Shown in pieces: positions 1 through 6,073 of a stretch of DNA of 9,858 nt. The notes under the pieces are model-generated. The model ran no database searches, was not told where the DNA came from, and saw nothing but the letters and a program-made list of their open reading frames with translations. Position 1 is the stretch's first letter. Each line of letters begins with the position of its first letter. The stretch is from an uncultured Myxococcales bacterium (lineage in GTDB: Bacteria; Myxococcota_A; Bradymonadia; Bradymonadales; Bradymonadaceae): the NCBI GenBank assembly GCA_913058025.1, contig CAJXPN010000080.1, positions 1-9,858 on the forward strand. The letters run 5' to 3'. The position numbers and the translations under genes are program-made.

Positions 1-16
1 GGACGGGGGAGGGCGC

Positions 17-433
17 GTGGAGGATGCGCCGTCGCGCCTGCTGCCCGAGCTGATGCGCCTGGCAGACGCGAGGCTGGAGCTCGATCGCTGCGAGCCTGAC
101 GAGGCGCTCGCTCGCGCGGCGCGTGAGCACGTCGGCGCGTTCGCGGCGTCGCTGCACGCCAGCGCGTGGGCGCCGTCGCGCCCTGGCGCAGGCGCGGCGG
201 CGCTCTGGGAGCGGTTGGTCGATGGCGACCTCCCTCTCGCGGAGCTCGACGGCGCGCGCGCGGAGGTCGTGCGGGCGCACCCGAGGGGCGTCGACGCGGC
301 GCTCGGCGTGCTCGCGCTGGCGACATGTCCAGACGACGAGCGGGCCGCGAGGGCGCGTCGGCTCGTCCGCCGGAGCGCTCCGCGTGGGCGCCCGCGGGTG
401 CGTTGGATATGCGGGGTCGTGTTGACGGGGTGA
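17..433 (+). CDS. Hypothetical protein, possibly 5'-truncated
   Basis: I do not recognise this family. The frame encodes 138 residues from a GTG at 17. A GGAGG at 8-12 lies 4 bases before it, which makes the start plausible though the spacing is short. The frame is also open from the start back to base 2, so the gene may continue off the window. The protein is Ala/Arg/Glu-rich, looks helical and soluble, has no signal peptide or membrane segment, and has only three cysteines. The last 20 or so residues are Arg-rich and less gene-like, so a frameshift near the end cannot be excluded. It is followed after 60 bases by another unrecognised gene on the same strand. Codon choice is G/C-rich at third positions, as in its neighbours. 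Confidence 0.5.
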   Translation: MEDAPSRLLPELMRLADARLELDRCEPDEALARAAREHVGAFAASLHASAWAPSRPGAGAAALWERLVDGDLPLAELDGARAEVVRAHPRGVDAALGVLALATCPDDERAARARRLVRRSAPRGRPRVRWICGVVLTG

Positions 434-437
434 CGGC

Positions 438-465
438 CGCGGCGCGATGCTCGTGCCGCGCCGCG
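438..465 (+). terminator. GC hairpin between the first two genes (terminator-like)
   Basis: A perfect 9-base stem, CGCGGCGCG (438-446) with CGCGCCGCG (457-465), encloses a 10-base loop and starts 4 bases after the first gene's stop. No T-tract follows, so it could be a weak terminator, an RNA-stabilising hairpin, or chance in GC-rich DNA. Confidence 0.3.
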
Positions 466-493
466 CGAACCGCGTGACGCCAAGGAGTGAGAC

Positions 494-1087
494 GTGGCCG
501 ACACGAACGATTCCCCCCGCGGGTGGTGGGCGCAGGCGCAGTGGGCGGTGACGCCCGCGCTCGAGCTGTTGCTGGCGATGGCGCCCTCGGATCTGGGCGA
601 GCGCGCCCAGGCGTGGGCGCCGCTGGCGCGCGCGGCGCGTCAGCTCGCGTTCACCGTGCTGGGACTGGTCGGTCGAGGCCGCGCGATCATGGGAGGGGGC
701 GACCTCTCCAGGCTCGGCGACCTGCTCGACGAGGCGGGCGCCGTGCTCGTCGAGGACCTGAGCGCCGCGGTGAACGCGTTCCCCGACGTCGCCGACGTGA
801 TCCTGGGCGCGGAGGCGATCGAGCGGCTCGAGGGCTCGATCCTCTCCAGCGACGCCTCGCGGGCGCTCGCGCTCGACGCGTTCCGGATGATCGAGAGGCG
901 CGCGGACGTGCTCATCGGCCGTCTGCTCGACGTGATCCTCTCACCGAGCACGCCCGAGGAGCTCTCTCACATGGTGGGGATGCTCGAGCGGCTCGAGGCG
1001 ATGGCGCAGCGGATCATCGACGAGGTCATCGTGCCGCGCGTCGAGCGCGCGGCGGCCTCACGTTGGGGAGACAGTGAGGAGGAGTGA
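494..1087 (+). CDS. Hypothetical helical protein
   Basis: Unrecognised protein of 197 residues. The GTG start at 494 is well supported by AAGGAG at 482-487 with 6-base spacing. The sequence is rich in Ala, Leu, Arg and Glu with regular heptad-like spacing, suggesting a mainly alpha-helical bundle. Residues 38-62 are moderately hydrophobic but contain several Arg, so a true membrane span is doubtful. There is no signal peptide and no cysteine. The C-terminus is acidic (WGDSEEE). It lies 60 bases after the preceding unrecognised gene and 93 bases before the lipid kinase start, all on the same strand. The general look recalls helical surface-coating or scaffold proteins such as phasins, but I see no diagnostic motif and do not assign that role. 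Confidence 0.7.
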   Translation: MADTNDSPRGWWAQAQWAVTPALELLLAMAPSDLGERAQAWAPLARAARQLAFTVLGLVGRGRAIMGGGDLSRLGDLLDEAGAVLVEDLSAAVNAFPDVADVILGAEAIERLEGSILSSDASRALALDAFRMIERRADVLIGRLLDVILSPSTPEELSHMVGMLERLEAMAQRIIDEVIVPRVERAAASRWGDSEEE

Positions 1088-1180
1088 GGCTGCGCCGGTT
1101 TCGTGCTTGACCCACCGGCGGCGCGGTCGGATCGTGTCTGCGCTGCATCAACCGTCCCCCCACGCCCGCGACTTCGTCAC

Positions 1181-2182
1181 ATGAGCGCACAGTTTCGCAC
1201 CTTCGTCATCGCCAACCCGATCTCTGGCTCCGGCCTCGTCGAGAGGGAGTGGGACGTCGTCGAGCGCCAGCTCCGGAGCACTCTGACCGAGTACAACGTC
1301 GCGTTCACCGAGGGGCCCGGCCACGCCACGATGCTCGCGCGTGAGGCGCTGCGCGCCGGATGGGAGATGGTCGTGAGCGTGGGCGGCGACGGCACCCTCA
1401 ACGAGGTCGCCAACGGCTTCTTCGACCGGATCGACTACGCCGACCTCTACGACGTCGAGCCCGGCGGCTGGATCAACCGCACCGGCGACCACCCCGCGCT
1501 CATCAACCCCGACGCCGTCCTCGGCGTCATCCCGATGGGCACCGGCGGCGACTTCCGCCGCACGCTCGGCATGATGGGCGGCTGGCGCGAGGCCGTCGAG
1601 GCGCTCGCGGGCACCAAGACCCGCAAGATCGACCTCGGCATCCTCTCCTTCGTCGACGACGCTGCCCGCGTCGACGGTCGCGTCTTCGTCAACATCGCCA
1701 GCATGGGCCTGAGCGGCGCCGTCGACGACCTCGTCGGCAAGATCCCCTCTCAGGTCGGCGGCTCCGCCCAGTACACGCTCGCCGTGCTCGGCGCGTTCGC
1801 GCGCTGGAGCAACGTCAAGGTCGACTTCCGCTTCGACGAGATCGACGAGGTCCGCGAGGACCTCGTCGTCGCGATCATCGCCAACGGCCAGTTCTTCGGC
1901 GGCGGCATGTGGGCCGCGCCCGGCGCCGCGCTCGACGACGGGCAGTTCCAGTTCGTCATGCTCGGCGACCTCACCCGCCCCGAGGCCGTGCGCACGCTCA
2001 TGAGCATCTACCGCGGCAACCACTTCGACTCCCCGAAGGTCTGGCGCCGCAACGCACGCTCCATCACCGCGCGCGCAGTCGACCCCCAGGAGCGCGTCCT
2101 ACTCGACGTCGACGGAGAGGCTCTCGGCCGCCTCCCGTGTGCGTTGAACGTGCTCCCGAGCTACATCAACCTCAAGGTCTGA
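1181..2182 (+). CDS. Diacylglycerol/lipid kinase family protein (DAGK catalytic domain)
   Basis: Likely ATP-dependent lipid kinase of the DAGK/YegS/LCB5 family, phosphorylating a lipid hydroxyl such as that of diacylglycerol at the inner face of the membrane. From ATG 1181 it is 333 residues. It opens directly with the family's first strand (FVIANPISGSG, residues 8-18), has the nucleotide-binding GGDGT at 68-72, GVIPMGTGGDF at 115-125, and a closing DGE at 311-313. The frame stays open to a GTG at 1103, but the 26 extra residues look non-coding and homologues start just before the IANP strand. No clear Shine-Dalgarno precedes 1181. Oddities: the usual GTxND motif reads GTGGD, and about 25 residues are inserted between GGDGTLNEVANG and the GVIP strand (roughly 84-110). 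Substrate cannot be read from sequence. Confidence 0.9.
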   Translation: MSAQFRTFVIANPISGSGLVEREWDVVERQLRSTLTEYNVAFTEGPGHATMLAREALRAGWEMVVSVGGDGTLNEVANGFFDRIDYADLYDVEPGGWINRTGDHPALINPDAVLGVIPMGTGGDFRRTLGMMGGWREAVEALAGTKTRKIDLGILSFVDDAARVDGRVFVNIASMGLSGAVDDLVGKIPSQVGGSAQYTLAVLGAFARWSNVKVDFRFDEIDEVREDLVVAIIANGQFFGGGMWAAPGAALDDGQFQFVMLGDLTRPEAVRTLMSIYRGNHFDSPKVWRRNARSITARAVDPQERVLLDVDGEALGRLPCALNVLPSYINLKV

Positions 2183-2191
2183 GGGGTTCGC

Positions 2192-2205
2192 CTGCCCTCC
2201 GGCAG
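2192..2205 (+). terminator. Small hairpin after the lipid kinase gene
   Basis: CTGCC (2192-2196), CTCC loop and GGCAG (2201-2205) form a 5-base stem 10 bases after the kinase stop codon. Only two T follow. It may be a weak terminator or chance. Confidence 0.25.
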
Positions 2206-2230
2206 TTGACTTCATCATCCCCATTAGAAT
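2206..2230 (+). promoter_or_regulatory. Possible promoter for the DUF1800-DUF1501 operon
   Basis: An AT-richer island contains TTGACT (2206-2211) and TAGAAT (2225-2230), each close to a sigma-70 consensus hexamer. The 13-base spacing is too short for a standard promoter, so either only the -10-like element is real or both are coincidental. It lies 91 bases before the DUF1800 start. Confidence 0.3.
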
Positions 2231-2240
2231 GAACACGCGC

Positions 2241-2268
2241 CCACGACGTCCGATAGGACGTGACGTGG
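2241..2268 (+). promoter_or_regulatory. Interrupted inverted repeat in the leader of the DUF1800 operon
   Basis: ACGTCC (2246-2251), GATA and GGACGT (2256-2261) form a perfect 6-base stem with a 4-base loop. Outside it CCACG (2241-2245) pairs with CGTGG (2264-2268), leaving GA bulged on the right arm. It sits just downstream of a -10-like element, so it could be an operator or a 5'-leader hairpin. Function is inferred from position only. Confidence 0.35.
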
Positions 2269-2306
2269 ACGCACTCACTCTGTGGGCGCGCCTGGAAGTC
2301 GAACAC

Positions 2307-2312
2307 GAGGAG
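2307..2312 (+). promoter_or_regulatory. Ribosome binding site deciding the DUF1800 start
   Basis: GAGGAG lies 8 bases before ATG 2321. It supports this start over the longer open frame beginning at 2282. Confidence 0.7.
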
Positions 2313-2320
2313 CAGACGTC

Positions 2321-3664
2321 ATGAGCACCGGTTACGACAGAGCGAGGCACCTGCTGTGCCGCACCGGCTTCGGCCCCACGCACGCCGAGATCGTGCGCGC
2401 GTCGAAGCTCGCGCCTCGAGACGTCGTCTCGCACCTCCTGAAGCACGCGCGCACCTCCGCCACGCTCGCCCCGCCGTCCTGGTCCTCCGAGGTCCCCCTG
2501 CTGCTCGCGCGGCGCGCCAAGATCAAGATGGCCTCGGGAAAGAAGGAGAAGCAGCGGCTGCGCAAGCAGTCCAACGCCATCGCCGCCACCCGCGGCCTCG
2601 AGCTCAAGGGCTGGTGGTACGCCGAGATGACGCGCACCGACTCACCGCTGACCGAGCTCATGACGCTCTTCTGGCACAACCACTTCACCTCGAGCCTCAA
2701 GGCCGTCAAGAGCCCCGTCCTGCTCTACCGCCAGAACGTGACGCTGCGCGCCCACGCGCTGGGCAACTTCCGTACGCTGCTGCGCGCGGTCGTGCGTGAC
2801 CCGGCCATGATCGTCTACCTGGACAACCGCACGAACCGGAAGCGCAAGCCCAACGAGAACTTCGCGCGCGAGCTCCTCGAGCTCTTCACGCTCGGCGAGG
2901 GCCACTACACCGAGAAGGACATCAAGGAGGCCGCGCGCGCCTTCACCGGCTGGCACATCGACCGCAAGACCGGCGGCTTCCGCGTCAACGCGCGCCAGCA
3001 CGACGCCGGGCAGAAGACCTTCATGGGCAAGACCGGCGCCCTGGACGGCGACGACGTCGTCGACACCATCCTCGCCAACCCTCGCGCCTCCGAGTACGTC
3101 ACCGAGCGGCTCTGGCGCGCGTTCGTCTCGCCCACGCCCGACGCGAAGGCCGTCACGCGCCTCGCCAAGGTCCTCAGAGACGCCGACTACGAGCTCGCGC
3201 CGCTCATGGCCGCGTTGCTCACGAGCCCGGAGATGCTCGACCCGGCCCAGGCCGGCTCGCTCATCAAGTCTCCCGTCCAGCTCATCGTCGGCACGCTGAA
3301 GCTCTTCCAGATCGTCCCCGAGTCCAGCAAGGTCCTCACCGCGGCCGGTCGCAGGCTCGGTCAGGACCTCTTCGACCCGCCCAACGTCAAGGGTTGGCCC
3401 GGCGGCGAGGCGTGGATCACCACCGACACACTGCTCGCGCGCCAACACCTGCTGAGCCGCTTCTTTCGCCAGCCCGAGAACGCCCCCCAGCTCGCCGAGC
3501 GAGGCTGGCCCGCGATGCTCGGCGACGGCTTCAAGGGGAACCCCGTGGCCGCCCTCCAGCGGCTCATGCTCCCCATCGAGCCCGTCTTCGGCGAGCCCGG
3601 CGGCGGCGGCCCCTTCGCGTCCGCTCGCCACTTCGCCCTCGATCCCGCCTACCAGCTCTTCTGA
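2321..3664 (+). CDS. DUF1800 domain-containing protein
   Basis: A 447-residue member of the DUF1800 family, whose biochemical role is unknown. Family hallmarks are clear: RHLLCRTGFGPT near the N-terminus (9-20), LFWHNHF (116-122), NENFARELLELFTLGEGHYT (178-197) followed by an AFTGW motif (207-211), and DPPNVKGWPGG (352-362). The start at 2321 follows a good GAGGAG site; no N-terminal signal peptide is visible, so by sequence alone it appears cytoplasmic or exported by an unusual route. A Lys/Arg-rich patch occupies residues 64-82. It is followed after 12 bases by a DUF1501 gene with its own Shine-Dalgarno site, so the two are almost certainly one operon. This pairing is widespread in Myxococcota, Planctomycetes and other bacteria and suggests that the products act together, but the substrate is not known. 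Confidence 0.93.
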   Translation: MSTGYDRARHLLCRTGFGPTHAEIVRASKLAPRDVVSHLLKHARTSATLAPPSWSSEVPLLLARRAKIKMASGKKEKQRLRKQSNAIAATRGLELKGWWYAEMTRTDSPLTELMTLFWHNHFTSSLKAVKSPVLLYRQNVTLRAHALGNFRTLLRAVVRDPAMIVYLDNRTNRKRKPNENFARELLELFTLGEGHYTEKDIKEAARAFTGWHIDRKTGGFRVNARQHDAGQKTFMGKTGALDGDDVVDTILANPRASEYVTERLWRAFVSPTPDAKAVTRLAKVLRDADYELAPLMAALLTSPEMLDPAQAGSLIKSPVQLIVGTLKLFQIVPESSKVLTAAGRRLGQDLFDPPNVKGWPGGEAWITTDTLLARQHLLSRFFRQPENAPQLAERGWPAMLGDGFKGNPVAALQRLMLPIEPVFGEPGGGGPFASARHFALDPAYQLF

Positions 3665-3676
3665 GAGGAGACGACG

Positions 3677-4834
3677 ATGTTCAACCGCAGAGACTTCCTC
3701 AAGGTCGGTGGCGCCGGCGCCCTCGTCGCGCTCGCCCCCATCAGCACCTCGCTCGCGGCACCCTCCGCGCGCCGCGTCGCCGTGCTCGTCGAGCTCAAGG
3801 GCGGGAACGACGGCCTCAACACCGTCGTCCCCTTCTCCGACCCCGCCTACGCAAAGCTTCGCCCACGCCTCGCGCTCTCGCGTGACGAGGTCCTCAAGCT
3901 CGACGAGCGCGTCGGCCTCCACCCCTCGCTCTCACCGCTGATGGACTCGTGGAGCGCGCGCGAGCTCGCCGTCGTCCAGGGCGTCGGCTACGACGACCCC
4001 AACCGCTCCCACTTCCGCTCCATCGAGATCTGGGAGACCGCCACCGACTCCGACAAGTACGCCGACGAGGGCTGGCTCGCCCGCGCGCTCGACGCACACT
4101 CCAAGGGCCTCGCCACGCCCGGAGTCTCACTGGGCGACGACGACGTCGGCCCCTTGCGAGGCGACCCCCGCGCGCTCACCCTCCGCGACCCTCAGCGCTT
4201 CCTGAACGCGACGAAGCGCCTGATGCGGCCCACCGACGCGCGCTCCACCAACAGCTCGCTCACCCACGTGCTCGCCACGCAGCGCGCGCTGCTGGACGCA
4301 TCGAACTCCATCGAGCAGACCCTCGACAAGATCCCCAAGCTCGAGGTCGCCTTCCCGAAGACCAATATCGGCCGCCAGCTCGAGACCGCCGCCCGCCTCA
4401 TCTCCGGCGGCGTCCCGCTCATGGCCGTCAAGGTCACCCACGGCGGCTTCGACACCCACGCCAACCAGCTCGGGCGCCACGCCGCCCTGCTCGGCCAGCT
4501 CGCCGACGCGCTCGCTGCCTTCCGCCTCGCCATGATCGACGCGAGCCGCTGGCCCGACACCCTCGTGATGACCTACTCCGAGTTCGGGCGCCGCGCCGCC
4601 CAGAACGGCTCCATGGGCACTGATCACGGCACCGCCGCGCCCCACCTCCTCATGGGCGGGCGCGTCCGCGGCGGCCTCCACGGCAAGGCCCCCTCGCTCA
4701 CCGACCTCGCTGGCGGCGACCTCAAGCACCACGTCGACTTCCGCGACGTCTACGCCAACGTCACCCGCTCCTTCTGGGGCATCTCCAAGGACGGCCTCGG
4801 CAAGCGCGCCAGGCTCGACCTCGTGAAGGTGTGA
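3677..4834 (+). CDS. DUF1501 protein with Tat signal peptide
   Basis: A 385-residue DUF1501 protein, a family with an alkaline phosphatase/sulfatase-like fold but no settled reaction. The N-terminus carries a twin-arginine motif (RRDFLK, 4-9) and a hydrophobic stretch (about 11-27) ending in an Ala-rich cleavage region near SLAA (25-28), so it is probably exported folded by the Tat pathway. Family motifs follow: VELKGGNDGLNTVVPF (38-53), GVGYDDPNRSHF (102-113), VTHGGFDTHANQ (253-264), TYSEFGRR (299-306) and GTDHGTAAPHLLMGG (314-328). The His/Asp-rich motifs suggest metal binding; this is inference. GAGAGGAG at 3663-3670, overlapping the end of the DUF1800 gene, gives 6-base spacing to ATG 3677. 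It is the second gene of the DUF1800-DUF1501 operon and is followed by a GC hairpin. Confidence 0.94.
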   Translation: MFNRRDFLKVGGAGALVALAPISTSLAAPSARRVAVLVELKGGNDGLNTVVPFSDPAYAKLRPRLALSRDEVLKLDERVGLHPSLSPLMDSWSARELAVVQGVGYDDPNRSHFRSIEIWETATDSDKYADEGWLARALDAHSKGLATPGVSLGDDDVGPLRGDPRALTLRDPQRFLNATKRLMRPTDARSTNSSLTHVLATQRALLDASNSIEQTLDKIPKLEVAFPKTNIGRQLETAARLISGGVPLMAVKVTHGGFDTHANQLGRHAALLGQLADALAAFRLAMIDASRWPDTLVMTYSEFGRRAAQNGSMGTDHGTAAPHLLMGGRVRGGLHGKAPSLTDLAGGDLKHHVDFRDVYANVTRSFWGISKDGLGKRARLDLVKV

Positions 4835-4851
4835 TACGATCCGGGCCTCTC

Positions 4852-4868
4852 GGGGGCGCGCCGCCCCC
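4852..4868 (+). terminator. GC hairpin, likely terminator of the DUF1800-DUF1501 operon
   Basis: GGGGGCG (4852-4858) pairs perfectly with CGCCCCC (4862-4868) around a 3-base loop, 17 bases after the DUF1501 stop. The following TCTCGTTTCG is only modestly T-rich, so termination may be partial. Confidence 0.45.
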
Positions 4869-4900
4869 TCTCGTTTCGCCATGACGAAGAGGCCCACCCC

Positions 4901-5401
4901 ATGAAGCTCGCCGACTTCGCGCACTGCCCGCGCTGCGCCTCCCCCATGGACGAGCGCGACCTCGACGGTCACGCCCGCCGCGTCTGCCCCGACGCCGACT
5001 GCGGCTTCGTCTACTACGGCAACCCGACCCCCGTCGTCGCCGCCATCGTCGAGCGCGGCGGCGACGTCGTGCTCGTGCGCAACGTCGGCTGGCCCGAGAC
5101 CTGGTACGGCCTCGTGAGCGGCTTCCTCGAGCGCTCCGAGGACCCCGCCGACGGCGTCCTGCGCGAGGTCCGCGAGGAGCTCGGCCTCGAGGCCGAGCTC
5201 GTCTCCCTCATCGGCGCCTACGGCTTCGACCAGATGAACCAGGTCATCCTCGCCTACCACGTGCGCGTCCCCGCCGACGCCGTCATCACGCCCCAGCCCG
5301 ACGAGATCGCCGACACCAAGCTCGTCCCCGTGGGCAAGCTCCGCCCGTGGCCCTTCGGCACCGGCGCCGCCGTCGCCGACTGGCTCGCCTCTCGCTCCTG
5401 A
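4901..5401 (+). CDS. Nudix hydrolase with N-terminal zinc ribbon
   Basis: A 166-residue Nudix hydrolase, expected to cleave a nucleoside diphosphate linked to another group (NDP-X) in the cytoplasm with Mg2+ or Mn2+. An N-terminal zinc ribbon uses Cys9, Cys12, Cys29 and Cys34. The Nudix box is complete: Gly74, Glu80, Arg88-Glu89, Glu92-Glu93, Gly95. The layout (zinc ribbon then Nudix) resembles NudC-type NADH pyrophosphatases, but the SQPWPF motif that in NudC follows the Nudix box is absent; the same region reads YGFDQMNQVILAY (107-119). The PWPF at 149-152 lies much further on and is probably not equivalent. Substrate is therefore open. AAGAGG at 4887-4892 gives 8-base spacing to ATG 4901. 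It lies 66 bases after the DUF1501 gene behind a possible terminator, so it may be transcribed independently. Confidence 0.92.
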   Translation: MKLADFAHCPRCASPMDERDLDGHARRVCPDADCGFVYYGNPTPVVAAIVERGGDVVLVRNVGWPETWYGLVSGFLERSEDPADGVLREVREELGLEAELVSLIGAYGFDQMNQVILAYHVRVPADAVITPQPDEIADTKLVPVGKLRPWPFGTGAAVADWLASRS

Positions 5402-5417
5402 ACCCGACGCTCCGCGC

Positions 5418-5438
5418 GTACTTTTAGGTTCTTTAAGT
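5418..5438 (+). promoter_or_regulatory. AT-rich island upstream of the secreted-protein gene (promoter candidate)
   Basis: The stretch CTTTTAGG...CTTTAAG is strikingly AT-rich for this window and lies about 100 bases before ATG 5530. TTTAAG (5432-5437) matches four of six -10 positions, but no convincing -35 is present. Confidence 0.25.
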
Positions 5439-5489
5439 CGTGGTTCGCCCTCCGCTTTGGGCATGCTCGACGCACGAACTCACCAACAG

Positions 5490-5512
5490 GTGGTTCGCGC
5501 CGAGCGAGCCAC
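5490..5512 (+). promoter_or_regulatory. Leader hairpin next to the ribosome binding site
   Basis: GTGGTTCGC (5490-5498) pairs with GCGAGCCAC (5504-5512) through nine pairs including one G-U, around a 5-base loop. It ends 7 bases before the AGGAG site of the next gene. The same nine bases GTGGTTCGC also occur at 5440-5448 and could pair with the right arm instead, allowing two alternative folds. Confidence 0.4.
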
Positions 5513-5519
5513 CACGTAC

Positions 5520-5524
5520 AGGAG
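5520..5524 (+). promoter_or_regulatory. Ribosome binding site deciding the start at 5530
   Basis: AGGAG lies 5 bases before ATG 5530 and just ahead of a clear signal peptide, ruling out the longer frame that opens at 5440. Confidence 0.7.
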
Positions 5525-5529
5525 CCCCC

Positions 5530-6057
5530 ATGAAGTACACACGCATCCTCTCCGCCGCCGCCGCCACGCTCCTCGTCGTCGCCGTCGCCTCCCCCGGCGT
5601 CAGCCAGACCAAGAAGGCCACCGTCAAGACCCAGGCCAAGGAGACCCCCGTCAGGACTCCTACCCCCAGGGTCGAGGTCGCCTCCAACGCCGATCGCCTG
5701 CGCGACAACAAGAACGAGACCTACAAGGCCCAGTGCATCGAGGCCATCGGGGACGCCCTCAACGCCCAGGTCACCTACGACGAGCAGAACTGCAAGATGC
5801 GCCTGAAGGCGAACAACGGCAGCAACCCGCTCTCGTTCTCGTTCAAGATGGAGTCGGTCGACGTCAGCGCAGGGGGCGGACCTGGGACCAAGTTCCACGT
5901 GACGTGCCGCGATGGCTCGGAGTGCGTGTCCGACAACCGCGGGACCACCGCCAGCGGGATGGGGAAGAGAAGCGGCCGCGGGTTCCAGGTCCGGAACGAG
6001 CCGTCCAAGGACCTCGGCATGTGCATGGAGTGGCTCAAGGATCGCTGCAAGAACTGA
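5530..6057 (+). CDS. Small secreted protein with six cysteines, unknown function
   Basis: A 175-residue protein I do not recognise. It starts with a typical Sec signal peptide: Lys2 and Arg5, a hydrophobic core (about 6-20) and a likely cleavage near residues 24-27 (PGVSQ). A Lys/Thr/Pro-rich linker (about 27-48) follows, then a compact region containing six cysteines, two of them in TCRDGSEC and two in MCMEWLKDRC at the C-terminus. In the periplasm or outside the cell these could form three disulfides. The middle is Gly/Ser-rich. The first half uses C-ending codons heavily and the second half is more mixed. The gene is preceded by a leader hairpin and AT-rich island, suggesting its own promoter and possibly post-transcriptional control. 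It converges with the lipoprotein gene on the other strand, with 16 bases between the stops. Confidence 0.85.
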   Translation: MKYTRILSAAAATLLVVAVASPGVSQTKKATVKTQAKETPVRTPTPRVEVASNADRLRDNKNETYKAQCIEAIGDALNAQVTYDEQNCKMRLKANNGSNPLSFSFKMESVDVSAGGGPGTKFHVTCRDGSECVSDNRGTTASGMGKRSGRGFQVRNEPSKDLGMCMEWLKDRCKN

Positions 6058-6058
6058 G

Positions 6059-6070
6059 CGCGACGTCGCG
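6059..6070. repeat. 12-base palindrome between convergent genes
   Basis: CGCGACGTCGCG is a perfect palindrome filling most of the 16-base gap between two converging stop codons. As RNA it could only form a 4-base stem with a 4-base loop, too weak alone for a convincing bidirectional terminator. Confidence 0.3.
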
Positions 6071-6073
6071 ACC

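Noticed and set aside
1103..1180. GTG start giving the lipid kinase 26 extra residues
   Set aside because: The extension looks non-coding and the family normally begins at the strand just after ATG 1181. A TTGACC at 1107-1112 in this gap lacks a matching -10 element.
1148..2023. 291-residue antisense ORF opposite the lipid kinase
   Set aside because: Shadow frame; the opposite strand holds conserved DAGK motifs.
2642..3922. 426-residue antisense ORF
   Set aside because: Val/Gly/Glu/Ala-rich composition typical of the reverse strand of GC-rich genes; it opposes the clearly real DUF1800 and DUF1501 genes.
4127..5464. 445-residue antisense ORF
   Set aside because: Same low-complexity shadow composition, spanning two real genes and the gap between them.
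5440..5529. N-terminal extension of the six-cysteine protein
   Set aside because: It would put 30 residues before an obvious signal peptide, and AGGAG sits directly before ATG 5530.
5891..5906. Possible second parS (AGTTCCACGTGACGTG)
   Set aside because: Only the left half and centre resemble parS; the right half is wrong at four positions and the site is inside a coding region. Other CACGTG cores (near 4266, 5257, 6150, 6632) have no matching flanks.
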